Assembly (NCBI GenBank): GCA_022559845.1
Contig: CM040123.1
Location: 299,138,642 to 299,202,641, forward strand
DNA length: 64,000 nucleotides
Direction: 5' to 3'
Source: Amorphophallus konjac
Lineage: Eukaryota > Streptophyta > Magnoliopsida > Alismatales > Araceae
The notes below the pieces were generated by a model, which had not been told where the DNA came from, searched no databases, and was given only the letters and a program-made list of their open reading frames with translations. Position numbers and translations under genes: made by a program. This document shows, piece by piece, positions 45,062 through 56,477 of the stretch; positions within the stretch are counted from its first letter, which is position 1; each line of letters begins with the position of its first letter.

Positions 45062-46843
45062 TGATGCGGGATGGTATGCAACTCGAGACCAATTCGGATG
45101 CGAACCTGGGACTCTAGCTCGCGACTCGTCCCTAGTGAGGGAAGCGTGCGGATGTGCGCGGTTGAGAAATCGACAGTGAGTCAAGGGTGGTCAAACTCAC
45201 TCTCGTGCTCGGGTCATGTCACAGGACGGGTCATACTCACTCTCTCGCAGCGATGATTGAAATAATATAACGAGCTAGATTATCCTATCACTCAAGCAGC
45301 AGCATACGAATATATACGAAATAAGAAAAATACCGAGAGAGTTAGGGGCGATACCTCCACGCTCCGGGCATGGGGAAGACGATCCCGGCCAAGACTCGTA
45401 CTCCCGGTACAGTAGAATTATCAACAATTTATAGAAATTAATTACACTACCCACTCCACGTAGGGAGGTAAAGGGCTACACGTGGGACCAAGGAGTATCA
45501 AGCTCAGGTTGACGGGCAGCGTTTGGACAGCTCCGTCGGTGCCGACACGTCGCTACTCGTTGCTGGCCGGACGGCGCTTGCTGATGATTATGGGGACCAC
45601 GCTCTGGTCGGACAGTCGATCAAGGCGGGGTTGGTCCCGTTGCGAAGGGGACTCCTGGAGGGACGATCCCTTGGAGAGGATCACGCTGGATCACCTTGTG
45701 GAAGGCGAGGTGGCTCAACTTGTAGGGCATTGCAGCTTGCTACCCCGAGCCTATTCTATAGTTTCAGAACTGCGCGACTCGGCGGAAATAATTGCTGCGA
45801 TCAGACCCGATGTCGGATCGACGCGAAATTAGCGTCGTTGCGAAGCTCTTTCGCAGGTTTACAAACACCTGGTGTTACAGGAATTTTCCTGTTTCTATAT
45901 CTTCCGAGGTAGAATTTAGAACTGGTGGACTGACTGACTTAGGACAGACTGGGATGACTGGTATCTGCCAGATAATGAGGTTTGACTGAGGGGCAAACGG
46001 TGGATCTGAGACTTGGGAATTTTATGGGTGATAGAGGGGAAAGTGAGGGTCACACACAAATTTTCTTGTAATTTTTTGGAGGTGGTTTGAAGGGGTGAAA
46101 GGATTTTATGGCAGGGAAGGTCGGATCTAGACTACAGAGGACAGAACAGAATTCGGTTTTAGCAGAGATTTTTAAGAGGGGTAAACAAACTCCAAAAATC
46201 ATGAATTTTTTTTTAGAAAGGGTGTTTGGTGGATAGAAATCTCAGTCCAAATGTTAGCTCGATCTGAAATTAGAAAGTGGGTCAAACTGGTGAAGAGGTG
46301 GGCTGTTGGAACACAGATCTGCACAGGGACATGTCTATATAGGCAAGGGAATTTTTTGTGGAACGGGGGGCAAATGAAGATGGATTGACGTGAAACGTTT
46401 TATAGGGAGTGGGAACAACCTGGGGAACTCACCCTCAAAATTTCAGCTCGATCAGATCTGCGGATTGGGAAATAAAAATCGAGCTTCAGGCTGCTGGATG
46501 GCGGTGGACAGAACCGTGACGGGAAGACGGTGGTGGTGCGATGGCGGCTCGACGACGGTGGCGGCGGTGCTAAGCTTCTCACTCAGAAATGGATCTGATA
46601 AGGAGGATTCTCACCTCAAGGAGGGCTGCTTTCTCAGCTACAAGGGGTGGGAGAGGAGAGAGGAAGGGGCACCCTTGGGCTTCTTGGAGCAAATGCCAAT
46701 TTTTCTTTCATTAATTATCGAATAATTCTAAAATACAAGGGTTATATAACTCTAACTAAAAGACCTAACTAACCTCAAATCTAGGGTTAGGGAGGGGCAA
46801 TTAGGGGAGAGGAGATTATTCCCCCATGTGGTCAAAAAACTAC
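45062..46843 (-). mobile_element. B'', partial LTR of the B family
   Basis: Starts TGATGCGGG like the element B LTRs and follows them through the ACTCCACG-AGGGAGGTAAAGGG block (about 45450) to a TATATAA-type box near 46743 (minus). It ends at 46843 where element C begins, so the ATTCCCATCA end is missing. Confidence 0.8.
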
Positions 46844-47725
46844 TGTTGCAGGAGATTGTTGCATCTCCTAGTTGATGTTTGGTGTTTGGTTTTAATGATA
46901 ATATAACAATTGTGCCTTGTTTAGTGTTTGGTTTTAATGATAACAAAACAATTATGCTTGGGCTGAATGTCTCATTGAGCATGCCTGTGTATGGTTCATT
47001 GAGCAATTATTGAGCAACATATATGCATCTTGGTTGATGAGTTAACAGATGACTTAAGGCTCACACTTGAAAGTCATATGAATCCTTAGTGTTTAATGAA
47101 CTCATGCTATATATATTGGTTTGCAGGATCAAAATATCGGTTCATGTTTTAGAACTCAAAGGAGTGCATCAATGAAGTTCTTCTTGAAAAAGGGAGTTAC
47201 CTTTCTCATTGCATTATGTCGACTCCCACTGTGTTTCATGCATTTTCACTATGTTAAGTTGCAAGGCTTTATGAGCTAGCAAAGTGTTACTGAACCTCTC
47301 ATGCAAATCTTGATATATATGAGTGAATGATGTTTTCATGATCTATGATATTTGCTTACTCAATGCTTATATCACTCTTGAAATATTTGGCTTCATGATG
47401 CTCATTCAACTTGCATATGTTCATGTATATTCTCATTGTGCATTATGGCCTTGAATGCAAATGGAAGAGCCTTTGTGAATCCTGGTAGGCTTTGGTTGAT
47501 ATGTGTTCTCACATTCATATGACCGAATGTGACTTTTCAATGCTCACATCAATCATGAAAATGTTGGTTAAATGATGATTATTCATGTATGTAAATTCAT
47601 TGTCATATGAACTTGATCTTTTGATGTGGATGATTAACTTGTGACTGAGTTTTTATCCTCCTTGGTATTGAGATTCCATGAGTGTGTTTCATGGAGAATA
47701 TTTTGCTTGGGGTGATTGAGTTTTT

Positions 47726-47815
47726 ATCTCTTGAAACTCAACTTAGAATATCCGTGGCTCAAGAGTTCACATCTCTTGAAACTCAACTTAGAATATCTGT
47801 GGCTCAAGAGTTCAC
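47726..47815 (+). repeat. 45-bp tandem duplication in the element C 5' LTR
   Basis: Two units of 45 bp beginning ATCTCTTGAAACTCAACTTA. They differ at one base. The 3' LTR has one unit, so the duplication arose after insertion or was lost there. Confidence 0.85.
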
Positions 47816-48025
47816 ATGCATCTAATTCATGGGCTTTCATGTATGTATTTCATACATTTATCATATGGATTATTGAGCTAAAGTTCCAATCCTTTTTATA
47901 TGACTTTGCAGGTCAAAACACTCAGTATATATTCCCCAAGATCAAAGGAGTTTGATGCCACAGAGTTCGGAAGGGTTGCGATGGAGTTTGGGGCTGAAAT
48001 ATATTAGTCTGGAATTTACTGTAGC

Positions 48026-48135
48026 TGGCGGTCGACCGACCCTGTATCTCCGGTCGATCGTAATTCTCAGAAATGAGAGATTTTTGATTGTAAAATTCCG
48101 GTCGACCGCCGCACCCGTGTAGGTCGACCGACAGC
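48026..48135 (+). repeat. GTCGAC palindromes in element C LTR
   Basis: GGCGGTCGACCGACC, CCGGTCGATCG, CCGGTCGACCGCCG and AGGTCGACCGACAG within about 110 bases. The counterpart in the 3' LTR is near 57617-57730. They share the CGGTCGACCG core with LTR S. Confidence 0.65.
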
Positions 48136-48958
48136 GACGAAAACCCAAAAACGTGGTTCCGAAACCCATCTAAACCAAGTCAAGTTGTGCCTAACTCTTA
48201 CCTCTTTGCCCTTGGATTGGTGCGAGACCTATTGGGGGTCCTTTTGGAGGTTTCTAGAAGGGCTATACTAGTTATTTGGTGTCTCCTATTTGTATGCATA
48301 TGAGAGCTACGAATTTAACAAGTCACAACCCTAATGTGTTCATGGTTTTCTATCTTGCAGGTGAAGGGAAGGAGAAAGGAAGGAGAGGCTATTGTGGAAG
48401 AGATTTCATCTACATCCATGAGGATTTGGAGATCGTGCATGAAGAGAAAGTGAAGTGGATTGAAGAGAGGAACGCGTTGACGTTCAAATCGATGGCATCC
48501 GACTTACCTCCGACTCGAGCATCGAAGAACATCATCATTCGGCCTTGGAAAACAAAGGGGGATCATTTTCACATCTTATATCTGTTCTTTGTGTTGTGTT
48601 CCATGATTTATAATCTGGGTTGAGCTTGCTTTGAACAGTTGTTTAATTTCTGAAAGCATATTTTGTGTGTGTGTGACCGTCTGTGTATACGGTCGTGTTT
48701 GATCGCCTACGTGCGATCGTGTGTGTTGTTGTGCTGCGTTTGTTGCAGCGTGTGTGTGTGAGTGTTGTGATCCGGTCGTCGGATCGTGTTGGAGACATCG
48801 TCTCCGTGTGTGTACAGGTGTCGTCTTGCGTGTGTTGTTGGAGCATCGCCTCTGTGTTGGGGATTTATCCCCGTGTGTGTGCTGGAGCCTTACTCCGTGT
48901 TGGGGGGTTTCCCCGTGCTGGTTTATCCAGTGAGTGGATCCTTACCGATTTGGTAAGG

Positions 48959-48995
48959 GGTGGACGTAGGGAGCCCGTCGTGGTCCCGAACCACC
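48959..48995 (+). promoter_or_regulatory. Conserved Sirevirus LTR hairpin, copy in C 5' LTR
   Basis: GGTGG (48959-48963), ACGTA, inner stem GGGA...CC/GG...TCCC (48969-48987), GAA, CCACC (48991-48995), then TTAAAAA. Confidence 0.55.
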
Positions 48996-49232
48996 TTAAA
49001 AACCCTTGTGTCGTATGGTTTGCATTGTGTGATTGTGTGTTCCGTGCTTACTCCGTTTAGTCGACCGTGTAAGATCAGAGAGATTGAGTGAACTAAAATT
49101 ACTTTGTTAAGTTTTTTTCTTCAATCTCATCAAACTTGTTAATTCCGCTCAGATAGTTTTTAATTTACCATTTTTATTAGGGGATAATTCAACCCCCCCT
49201 TCTTGTCCGCTTGCCTACCCAGGACCAACAAT

Positions 49233-49244
49233 TGGTATCAGAGC
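49233..49244 (+). other. Primer-binding site of element C
   Basis: TGGTATCAGAGC, matching the initiator tRNA-Met 3' end, two bases after the 5' LTR. Confidence 0.93.
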
Positions 49245-50136
49245 AATGGCTCTAATTTCTTCGGTCTAATGACCTTTAGAGTGATCTCTCGGCGAGTCTC
49301 ATTGAGCATCATGTCTTATGCTTGTTTGTCTTCTCTTCCACCCTGTTTTGACGGTCACGACTATATTTCTTGGAAAAAAAATATCTTTCTATCTTGGTAT
49401 GAAAGAACGTGAAATCTGGAAAGTAATATGTAATGGTCCACATCAACTCCCATCAGATAAAAGAGAATGGAATGATAATGATGTAAAGAGAAATGATATT
49501 AATGTTAAGGCTTTGAATTTCCTAAGGAATAGCATAGAGTCTGATGTTCTTTCCTAAATCTCTTTTTGCCGGTCAGCCAGAGATCTATGGGATAAACTGG
49601 CTATATTTGATGGAAACCCAGAACATTCCCAACTGGGTACATTCTTGATGGCTCATGGTGAGGAAAGCTTGAGTCAGGTAAATTCTGATTCCGAAGAACC
49701 CTCAATTGAAGAGTGGCAATTAGCATGTGTCGATTTGCATGACAGATGCAAAAAATGCAAATATGAAATCAAGAGATTGAAGAAGAAAAATGATGAGAAT
49801 GGGCATGCTAATTCCTCCTGTGAGAATTGTAAAATTTTGGAGTCAAAATTTGAACACCTACAGGAACAAAATGAATCTCTTGAATCAAAAGTTGAATTAT
49901 TTTCAGAAGAAATGTCTTGTATGAATGAAGATCTTGAATTGGCAAGAAATTTCCATATCTCTCTTGCATCTGAAAATGATTGTCATTATTTGCGTGAGCA
50001 AAATGAAACTTTGTTGTTGAAAATCTCCTTGCTTGAGAAAAATAAAGAATGCCTTAAAAGTAAGTTAGCTTCTCTTTCTGATGATGAGAAAATGTTTGAG
50101 AAATTACTTGATTCTGAGATTGATAGTAAGAGCATC

Positions 50137-52252
50137 TGATAGCTTCATATTTTCTCATATTATTTCTGTACACTTGAGAGAATATTCTAAGAAAATTGTT
50201 GATTATGTGTGTGAAAATATTCACCAAAATCTATTTTTATTAACACTTGAGCTTTCACGAAAACTGATAAATATTTGGGAGTAATTTGTGTAATATTTAT
50301 ATTGACTAAACAATGTTTGATATCACATATGCATTTCTCTAATGACAGGTGCAATGTTGTATGGGGGATCGGAAGCCTCAACCAACAGGACAAAGGGAAA
50401 TTTTCTTTAGTAGCTATTTAATGGGCTCAAAGGCTTGCATGTCGCACATATATGGACATTAGGCCTCCTTCAACTAAAGGGGCCATGTAGGATGCATAAG
50501 CAGCAAGGTGGCGGCAATATAATGCAGTGCATGGCCAAGCAAAATACACGTATGTGCATGGCTTGATTTGCAGTGCATGGCTGGATGCATATGTGAGATG
50601 CATGAGGTGTTTGCAGTGCATGGCTGGATGCATATGTGAGATGCAAGAGGTGTTTTCGTGGGCTTCACAAAGATGGCCATCGATGTTTCCATGAGGTGGC
50701 CAAGCACAGAAGACCTGCTAGTATGGCTACCTCCACGTGCATGGCAACAGCAAAAGACGCAAGATGGATGGTGCCAACGTGGCCGTGAGCTGGAGCCTAG
50801 AATGAGGAGAAGATTAGGAGGTCGTTCACGACGGGTGTTTGCGTCTCTATGGTCACCGCGGGAATATCGGCAGTGGACTTCACATGGACGCTGTCGACGA
50901 AGATAAAACACCTGCATCCATAGAAGACGGAGGGAATCTCCCCACCCATGCGAACGATCACCGCACACGGAGCATGGATAACAGGACGGAGGCAAGAACA
51001 GCGGAGGTGGTTCCGCGGAGCAGCTGGCGTCGCCCATACCCCTATAAAAGGGAGGCACAAGACGTTGCCGCGAAGGAGAGGGAGGATTCTTTTTTGGAGT
51101 TATCTCGGGGGGGGGGGGGGGTTTGTTTCTTCTGCTGTTCTGGGGTTTTTCATCTTCTGTTCTGGGGGTTCTTCGGTTGTGTTTTTTTTAGCTTGCTTTG
51201 ATTTTGGTTTTCGGTTCTCTCTCTCTCGTTGGTTTTTGGTGGACTTTTTGGCTTTTGGTTTTAGTTTTAGTTTTTTTTAGCTTTAGCCTTGTTCGCAGCT
51301 CTCTTTGGTGCAGCGTCAGTTATTCGCAGGTGCCGTGGCGAGCTATCCTCTGCAACGTGTGGGGGCCATAGCTAACCTCTTCCGCTGTTGAGCATCCAGC
51401 AACCGCCTGCGGCAAGCTCCTTTGCATCCGGGGAGCTTCCTTCCTGTAGCTGCTGCAGCGCCGTGGGTGGCACTCCTCCCTGCTGCTTCCTTGGCGTGGT
51501 GGTGTAGCATCCGTGCGGTTCTGTGGTGTGAAGACAGGTTTGCCGCGGCTCCTCTGCTGGGCGCTCGTGAGCTTCATCAGCTGGTCTCAAGCTTCCACTG
51601 CTGTTGCATGCAACGTGCGCATGACGTGAAGACGGGAAGTGCAGAGAGGCAACGAGTTTTCTCTGCCATTGCTGATCCCTTGGCCTTCTTATACTGCGAG
51701 ATTCTTGCAGCTGTGCATCGGTCGCAACGCGACAGAGAGAAAGAGAGGGAGGAAGCCCTTCCGTGATGCGTTCTTGTTTCATGTTCACTTATACTTTCAT
51801 CAAGTTATTTTCAGTCTCTTTTTAGTTAGTTGTCTATTGTATTAGTTTTCTCACAGCATAATCTAGTTGGTCTTTTAATCTTGATTGTTTTATAAGTCTT
51901 AAGCACACTCTTCCTTTCATTTAATAAAAGTGTTCTACTTTTTCTTCAATCGTCTCTCACTTCCTCCTCTCTAACTGTGAATGTTTGATATCTTCCTGGC
52001 CTTTGTTTAATTTAGTTGGTGTTTTAGTTTCTTAAGTTCATTCACTTAGATTAATTAATTTCAATTCGTCAACTCTGAGTTTAGTGTCCATTCTTTGCTA
52101 ATTATAAAACTCAAGATTTTTTATCTTAAAAATCTAAATTTCCCTGTGGAATCGACTCGTCTCACCGCTTACTATTTTCTTTTAATTAATTTGTGAGCCG
52201 ATAATAAAATTTGGTAGTGAGCGTATTAACGACATACGTTTTGCAACTATCA
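50137..52252 (+). mobile_element. Solo LTR K in element C gag
   Basis: 2116 bp with ends TGATAG...CTATCA and a perfect target duplication GCATC (50132-50136 and 52253-52257). It contains a TATA box (51043-51049), a 15-base G run (51107-51121), CT-rich stretches and CCCTGTGGAATCGACTCG near its end; the latter recalls the ends of Athila/Tat-type LTRs. No PBS, PPT or coding content. Orientation is inferred from the TATA box and this end. Family assignment is tentative. Confidence 0.82.
51043..51049 (+). promoter_or_regulatory. TATA box in solo LTR K
   Basis: TATAAAA in ACCCCTATAAAAGGGAGG, a strong plant TATA context. Confidence 0.65.
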
Positions 52253-53726
52253 GCATCATGACTGAAAATGAAAATCTTAAAAAGAAAATTGGTGCTATGT
52301 TGATTGAAATCTCATTACTTGAAGGTAGATTGAAGAGTTTTGACAAGCTTGAAAAAGAAAATTCCTTGTTGAAATCTGAGAATGAACATTTTCTTGTTAA
52401 GATTTCAAAGTTTGTTGAAACTGAGAAAGTTCTTGAAAACTTAACTAAAAAACTGCATGCCATAAATGATGAAAATAAGGAAATCTTGAAAGAAAATGAA
52501 AACTTAGAATCTGTGAATTGCTTGCTTAGTGAGAAAATCCTTGCATGTGAAAAAGAGATAAATGATTTAAAAAATGACTTGTTTAGATTTGTCAAAGGGA
52601 AGGAGAACTTAGACAAAATGTTAGGTGTCAAGGTGAATTTTCAAAAAGAGGGTCTTGGATACACCCCAGTCAATAAAAAATCTTTTGAACATAAAATGAC
52701 AACATCTTTTGTTCATGCATCCGACATTCCTAGCACCTCCAAAGCTCCTCCTCACACTTTTCAAAAGAAAACTTCTGAAAATAGTTTTGTGAAAAAGAAA
52801 AATGTCAAAAAAAGACCTTCCATGTCAAATAGATTTCAAAAATCAAAGTCAAATATTGAATGTTTCTATTGTGGTATGTCTGGCCATGAAATGAATGAGT
52901 GTAATGTCATGAAAGTGGATGATCAAAAAATATGCAAAAATAAACCTGCTTTCAAAAGAAAGAAAATGTTTCATGCTTCTATTGTCACAAATTTGGGCAT
53001 GTGATGGATAATTACTTTGTGAAGCAAAAGGGTGATTTTCAAGCCATGAATGTTAAGCGTGATTTTCAAAGAAAATTCAGAAATGAGCATGTCTTTCATA
53101 CTCAAAAGTTTGCATCTCATAAGAAAAAATGGTTTACAAAAAATCATGCAAACAATGATAACTCATTCCGTAGACCGACATCACCTTGTTGCTTTCATTG
53201 TGGGAAATACGGTCATGTTATGAAAGAATATTAGTTTTTGAAAACTAATGATTTCCATGCTTCTAAAATGAATGCTAGGTCTAATTTTGTTAAATCTAGA
53301 CCTTTTGAAAATAGAAGATGAAATGGATTTAAAAATTCCTTTGCTCCTAAAAGGAAAACTTTTGGTAAAAATACTTCTCCTCAATACCTTTATTGTGGAA
53401 AACATAGACATGTTATTGAGGATTGCAGGATCATGAAGAGTGATGACATGATGGCTATGAGAATGTTGAAGAAAGATTTTGGTAGAAATGTTTCTAATCT
53501 CCAAGGACCCAAGAAGGCTTGGGTGTCAAAATCTGTCAATTGAATTGGTTTTGATGGAGGTGTGCCCTCAGGTAAATAAAAATTTAAAGGGGTTTCAATA
53601 AAATGGAACAAGGCACACTCAAATGGTAAAACCCCAACTTTACTTCTTCTTTGTCAAATTGGTATCCTTGATATTTTCTTCTACTACTTTGTGCAAGCCA
53701 TTCATGCTCTCATTGAATGAATATTT

Positions 53727-53827
53727 GATATATCAAATGTTGTTATGTAAAATGACAGATTAAGTCTGTCAGGAAGCTAACATCATGCGTGAGGTGATCC
53801 TCGGATCAAAGCTCTCCGCCTTGTACC
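53727..53827 (+). ncRNA. Predicted cloverleaf RNA module, first copy in C
   Basis: Hairpin 1 GACAGA/TCTGTC with loop TTAAG (53754-53770). Hairpin 2 CTAAC/GTGAG (53777-53793), one mismatch. Hairpin 3 GATC-CTCG-GATC (53796-53807). The outer stem GATA/TACC (53727-53730 and 53824-53827) has one mismatch and is the weakest of the three copies. Hairpin 1 differs from the A copy at several pairs on both sides. Confidence 0.58.
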
Positions 53828-54150
53828 AAAATTCAGAAATTGAATTGTTTGGATTATGAGGAAACATATCCTTCGAAAGAAATCATTTTATCTTGAATTT
53901 CTGAAATACCATGTGCATTGATTCTAAAATTCTCTCTTGCTTGAAGAAGATAAAATTTTTGAAATGCAGAATTGCTCATTTGACAGATATTGATTCTGAA
54001 AACTAGATCTGTTATTCTTGTATTCTGCTATGATGAACATGTCTCATTGGTTGAATGAATTTGAAAATTCTTGAGGAATAAGCATGTTGTCCTTGCCTAT
54101 TGAATACCTTTCAATCTGAAATGCATGAGCATCTAAACTTAATTGAGGTT

Positions 54151-54255
54151 CTGGTATATCAAATGGTGTATAGTTGAAGGGTGGATTACCTTCACCTAGA
54201 AGCTCTCACTATGTGTGAGTTAGGTTTTCGAACCTTCACCTCCACCTCGTACCGG
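54151..54255 (+). ncRNA. Predicted cloverleaf RNA module, second copy in C
   Basis: Outer stem CTGGTA/TACCGG (54151-54156 and 54250-54255, one G-U). Hairpin 1 GGTGGA/TTCACC with loop TTACC (54180-54196). Hairpin 2 CTCAC/GTGAG with loop TATGT (54205-54219). Hairpin 3 GGTT-TTCG-AACC (54223-54234). All four stems are intact. Confidence 0.62.
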
Positions 54256-56463
54256 AACTTTGAAAATATGCTTGGCTTGTAGATGATTTTATGCACTTTT
54301 GAAATGTCATTGAAAATCTATTTTTGACAATTTCTAAAAATAATTGGGCTGCATTGCTTAATCTTGATCATCTGTGCACTCTTGTTCAAAAAGGCCAAGT
54401 CTTGAAAAATGATAGTTGTTCATTACTTGAATGTGTATGCATCCTTGTGCAATCTGTCACGAGATTCTAAAATTAAAAAAAGGGGTTTTGCATCTTACAT
54501 TGCATTCTCATTTTTCTATAAGCTGCATGCATTTGAAAATTCATAAAGTGCATTTAGACCATATATGATATTACATATTTGCATATCATTGCATATTTGC
54601 ACATCATATCTATTTACATATCATATCTACATATCATTCACGTAGTGCATTTACTTTCAACATTGGTATTATGTCTTCGGGACCAACAAGAATTGCATAT
54701 TTTCTACATTTTATACTGCATATTGCATATACTCCCATTGTGTGCTTGTATGTTATTATATGCTAATCACCCCCTTCCTTGGAATTTCTAAGACCTCATA
54801 TTTCTTGTTAAATAATGTTACAAATTGAGTCATCCCTAGAGTGCTACATGTCGTATACTCAGAGGGAGTAATCTTCTGATAAGTGCATCTAGATAGGGAG
54901 AGCTGCACTGTTATGTGTTCATGAAATTTTTGGTATACATGCTGAATCAAATTCGTACACTTCATGCACAAAATGTGAAAATGAGTGTTAGAGATAAGGA
55001 TGTAGGAATTTCTTTTCAACACCTTAGAAATATTAAACTTGCTGCATGAATGTCAAAGAGACAGTTGAGGAAAAAACTGCCAGCCTATTTTTGTTGAAAG
55101 AATCTGAAAAGAATGACAGAGTAATATTTAGTCTCACTGAGTAAATTGGGCACATGTCACCTGAGACGTGATGTGGTTCACTTTAGAAAGGTGTTGTACT
55201 AGTATCTCTACTCAAAATGAGGTGAAATAGTTTAATATTCTGAGTAACCGGAGAGTCTGGCATGAGCTCCATGTGTCTCCTCGCGTAAAAAGGAATCATT
55301 TGAACCTGACCACTCTTGAAAAATTCTGACTATCATATTGGTTGAGTTGAAAAATTGGTGAAAACTCATTGTGGCAGAGCGTAGCCTCCAATACGCTGTT
55401 CTCATAAAATGAAATGCAATCTGTATAATCTGTCATTGTATTGATCTGAAAATCTTAATATCCATATGACTACAGTTTATTTTCATGTTATTCACTTTCA
55501 CATATGAAAATTTGATTTAATATGTATTCAGAAAATTGATTGACTGCATTGACTATTGCATAATTCCTCTGTGTGCTTGCACAATCCCCTAGGTGTTACA
55601 CATAAGCATCCTAGATATTCTGACTCTCATGCACTTTTCCTATACCCATTCCCCTCTTAAATGAGTAAGGGGGAGCTATGTTGCGTGTAATATATACATA
55701 TATGCTTGGTTACATGGTGCATTTCATATCTCATCATTTGTATGCATTTAGCTTCGTGCATTCTTAAAGAAAAATTAAAAAAAATCTGAAAACCATGAAA
55801 ATCAAAATCTGTGACCCTCACATGGAAATATTCAACATTATTTTTGAGTTCAACCATTGACTTAGTTGATTTTTATAAGCATATCTGTTTAGTTGCATTG
55901 CATACATTCATAGTGTCGTCATATGTTTGCATTGAGTTTTTATGTATTTCCAGAAAATATAAAAATCAGAAAATTTGAAAATCAAAGAAACTCATTTGAT
56001 TTGCATTCTTGCCGTTGCTTTGCTCTTGTATCTTGTGAAAATCTGACATGAGCTTTAACCCTTGAATGCTATCATCTTGAACACCTCATGTTGCATAAAT
56101 CTTCTACAAATGGTTCATATCTTTGAGGCCAACCATTACCAACAATTGGTATCTTTGAATGCTATCACTTCCACCAATTGGTACCATGTCACATAACCCC
56201 CTGTCTTTGCAACAATTGGTATCCATATTGGTATCATCTCTTCCGGCCTAACATGTTGATATCATGTAAAATCACCCCCTGTCTTTTTGTCGATGACAAA
56301 AAGGGGGAGAAAAATGTGTTGTATGCTCATAAAAAGGTGTTGTGTGCTCCATGCATGTTGGCTTCAATGCATGTTGGTTGTGTGCTCAAGGGGGAGAAGA
56401 ATGTTGGTTGTCTGCTCAACGCATGTTGGTTGTGTATTCTCGCACACATTATTTTGTCATTAT

Positions 56464-56477
56464 CAAAAGGGGGAGAT
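56464..56477 (+). other. Polypurine tract of element C
   Basis: CAAAAGGGGGAGAT directly before the LTR start TGTTG. Confidence 0.9.

Larger units (their letters stand above)
46844..49230 (+). repeat. 5' LTR of element C
   Basis: 2387 bp, TGTTGCAGG...GGACCAACA. It contains a 45-bp tandem duplication (47726-47770 and 47771-47815) absent from the 3' LTR, palindromes at about 48026-48135, a TTGCAGGTGAAG segment (about 48354), a TG-rich stretch (48660-48920) and the conserved hairpin (48959-48995). Confidence 0.92.
49311..53542 (+). pseudogene. Element C gag, split by solo LTR K
   Basis: Likely start is ATG 49311 (MSYACLSSLPPCFDGHDYISW), a usual copia gag start. A frameshift at about 49400 leads to REIWKVICNG; a TAA is at 49555-49557; SARDLWDKL and IEEWQLACVDLHDRCKKC follow. 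A coiled coil is interrupted at 50137 by K and resumes in the same frame at 52258, so the insertion split an otherwise continuous frame. Near the end are four knuckle-like motifs: CFYCGMSGHEMNEC (52861), YCHKFGHVMDNY (about 52980, after a frameshift), CFHCGKYGHVMKEY (53190) and YLYCGKHRHVIEDC (53385); some have lost a Cys. It ends GPKKAWVSKSVN then TGA. No pol follows. Confidence 0.88.
53543..56477 (+). other. Element C 3' non-coding region
   Basis: About 2.9 kb, AT-rich, no gene. It holds two cloverleaf modules, two blocks shared with element A (55139-55191 and 55241-55297) and polypurine tracts at about 55664 (TAAGGGGGAGC), 56297 (AAAAAGGGGGAGAAA), 56388 (CAAGGGGGAGAAG) and 56465 (AAAAGGGGGAGAT). 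Only the last adjoins the LTR. Confidence 0.8.

Noticed and set aside
48660..48920. TG-rich stretch as a microsatellite or telomere-like repeat
   Set aside because: The GTGTGTG runs are interrupted and shared by both LTRs of C, so they are part of the LTR and not a separate repeat locus.
51107..51121. Run of 15 G as a functional element
   Set aside because: A single homopolymer in solo LTR K with no second copy to compare. Its length may also be a sequencing or assembly artefact.
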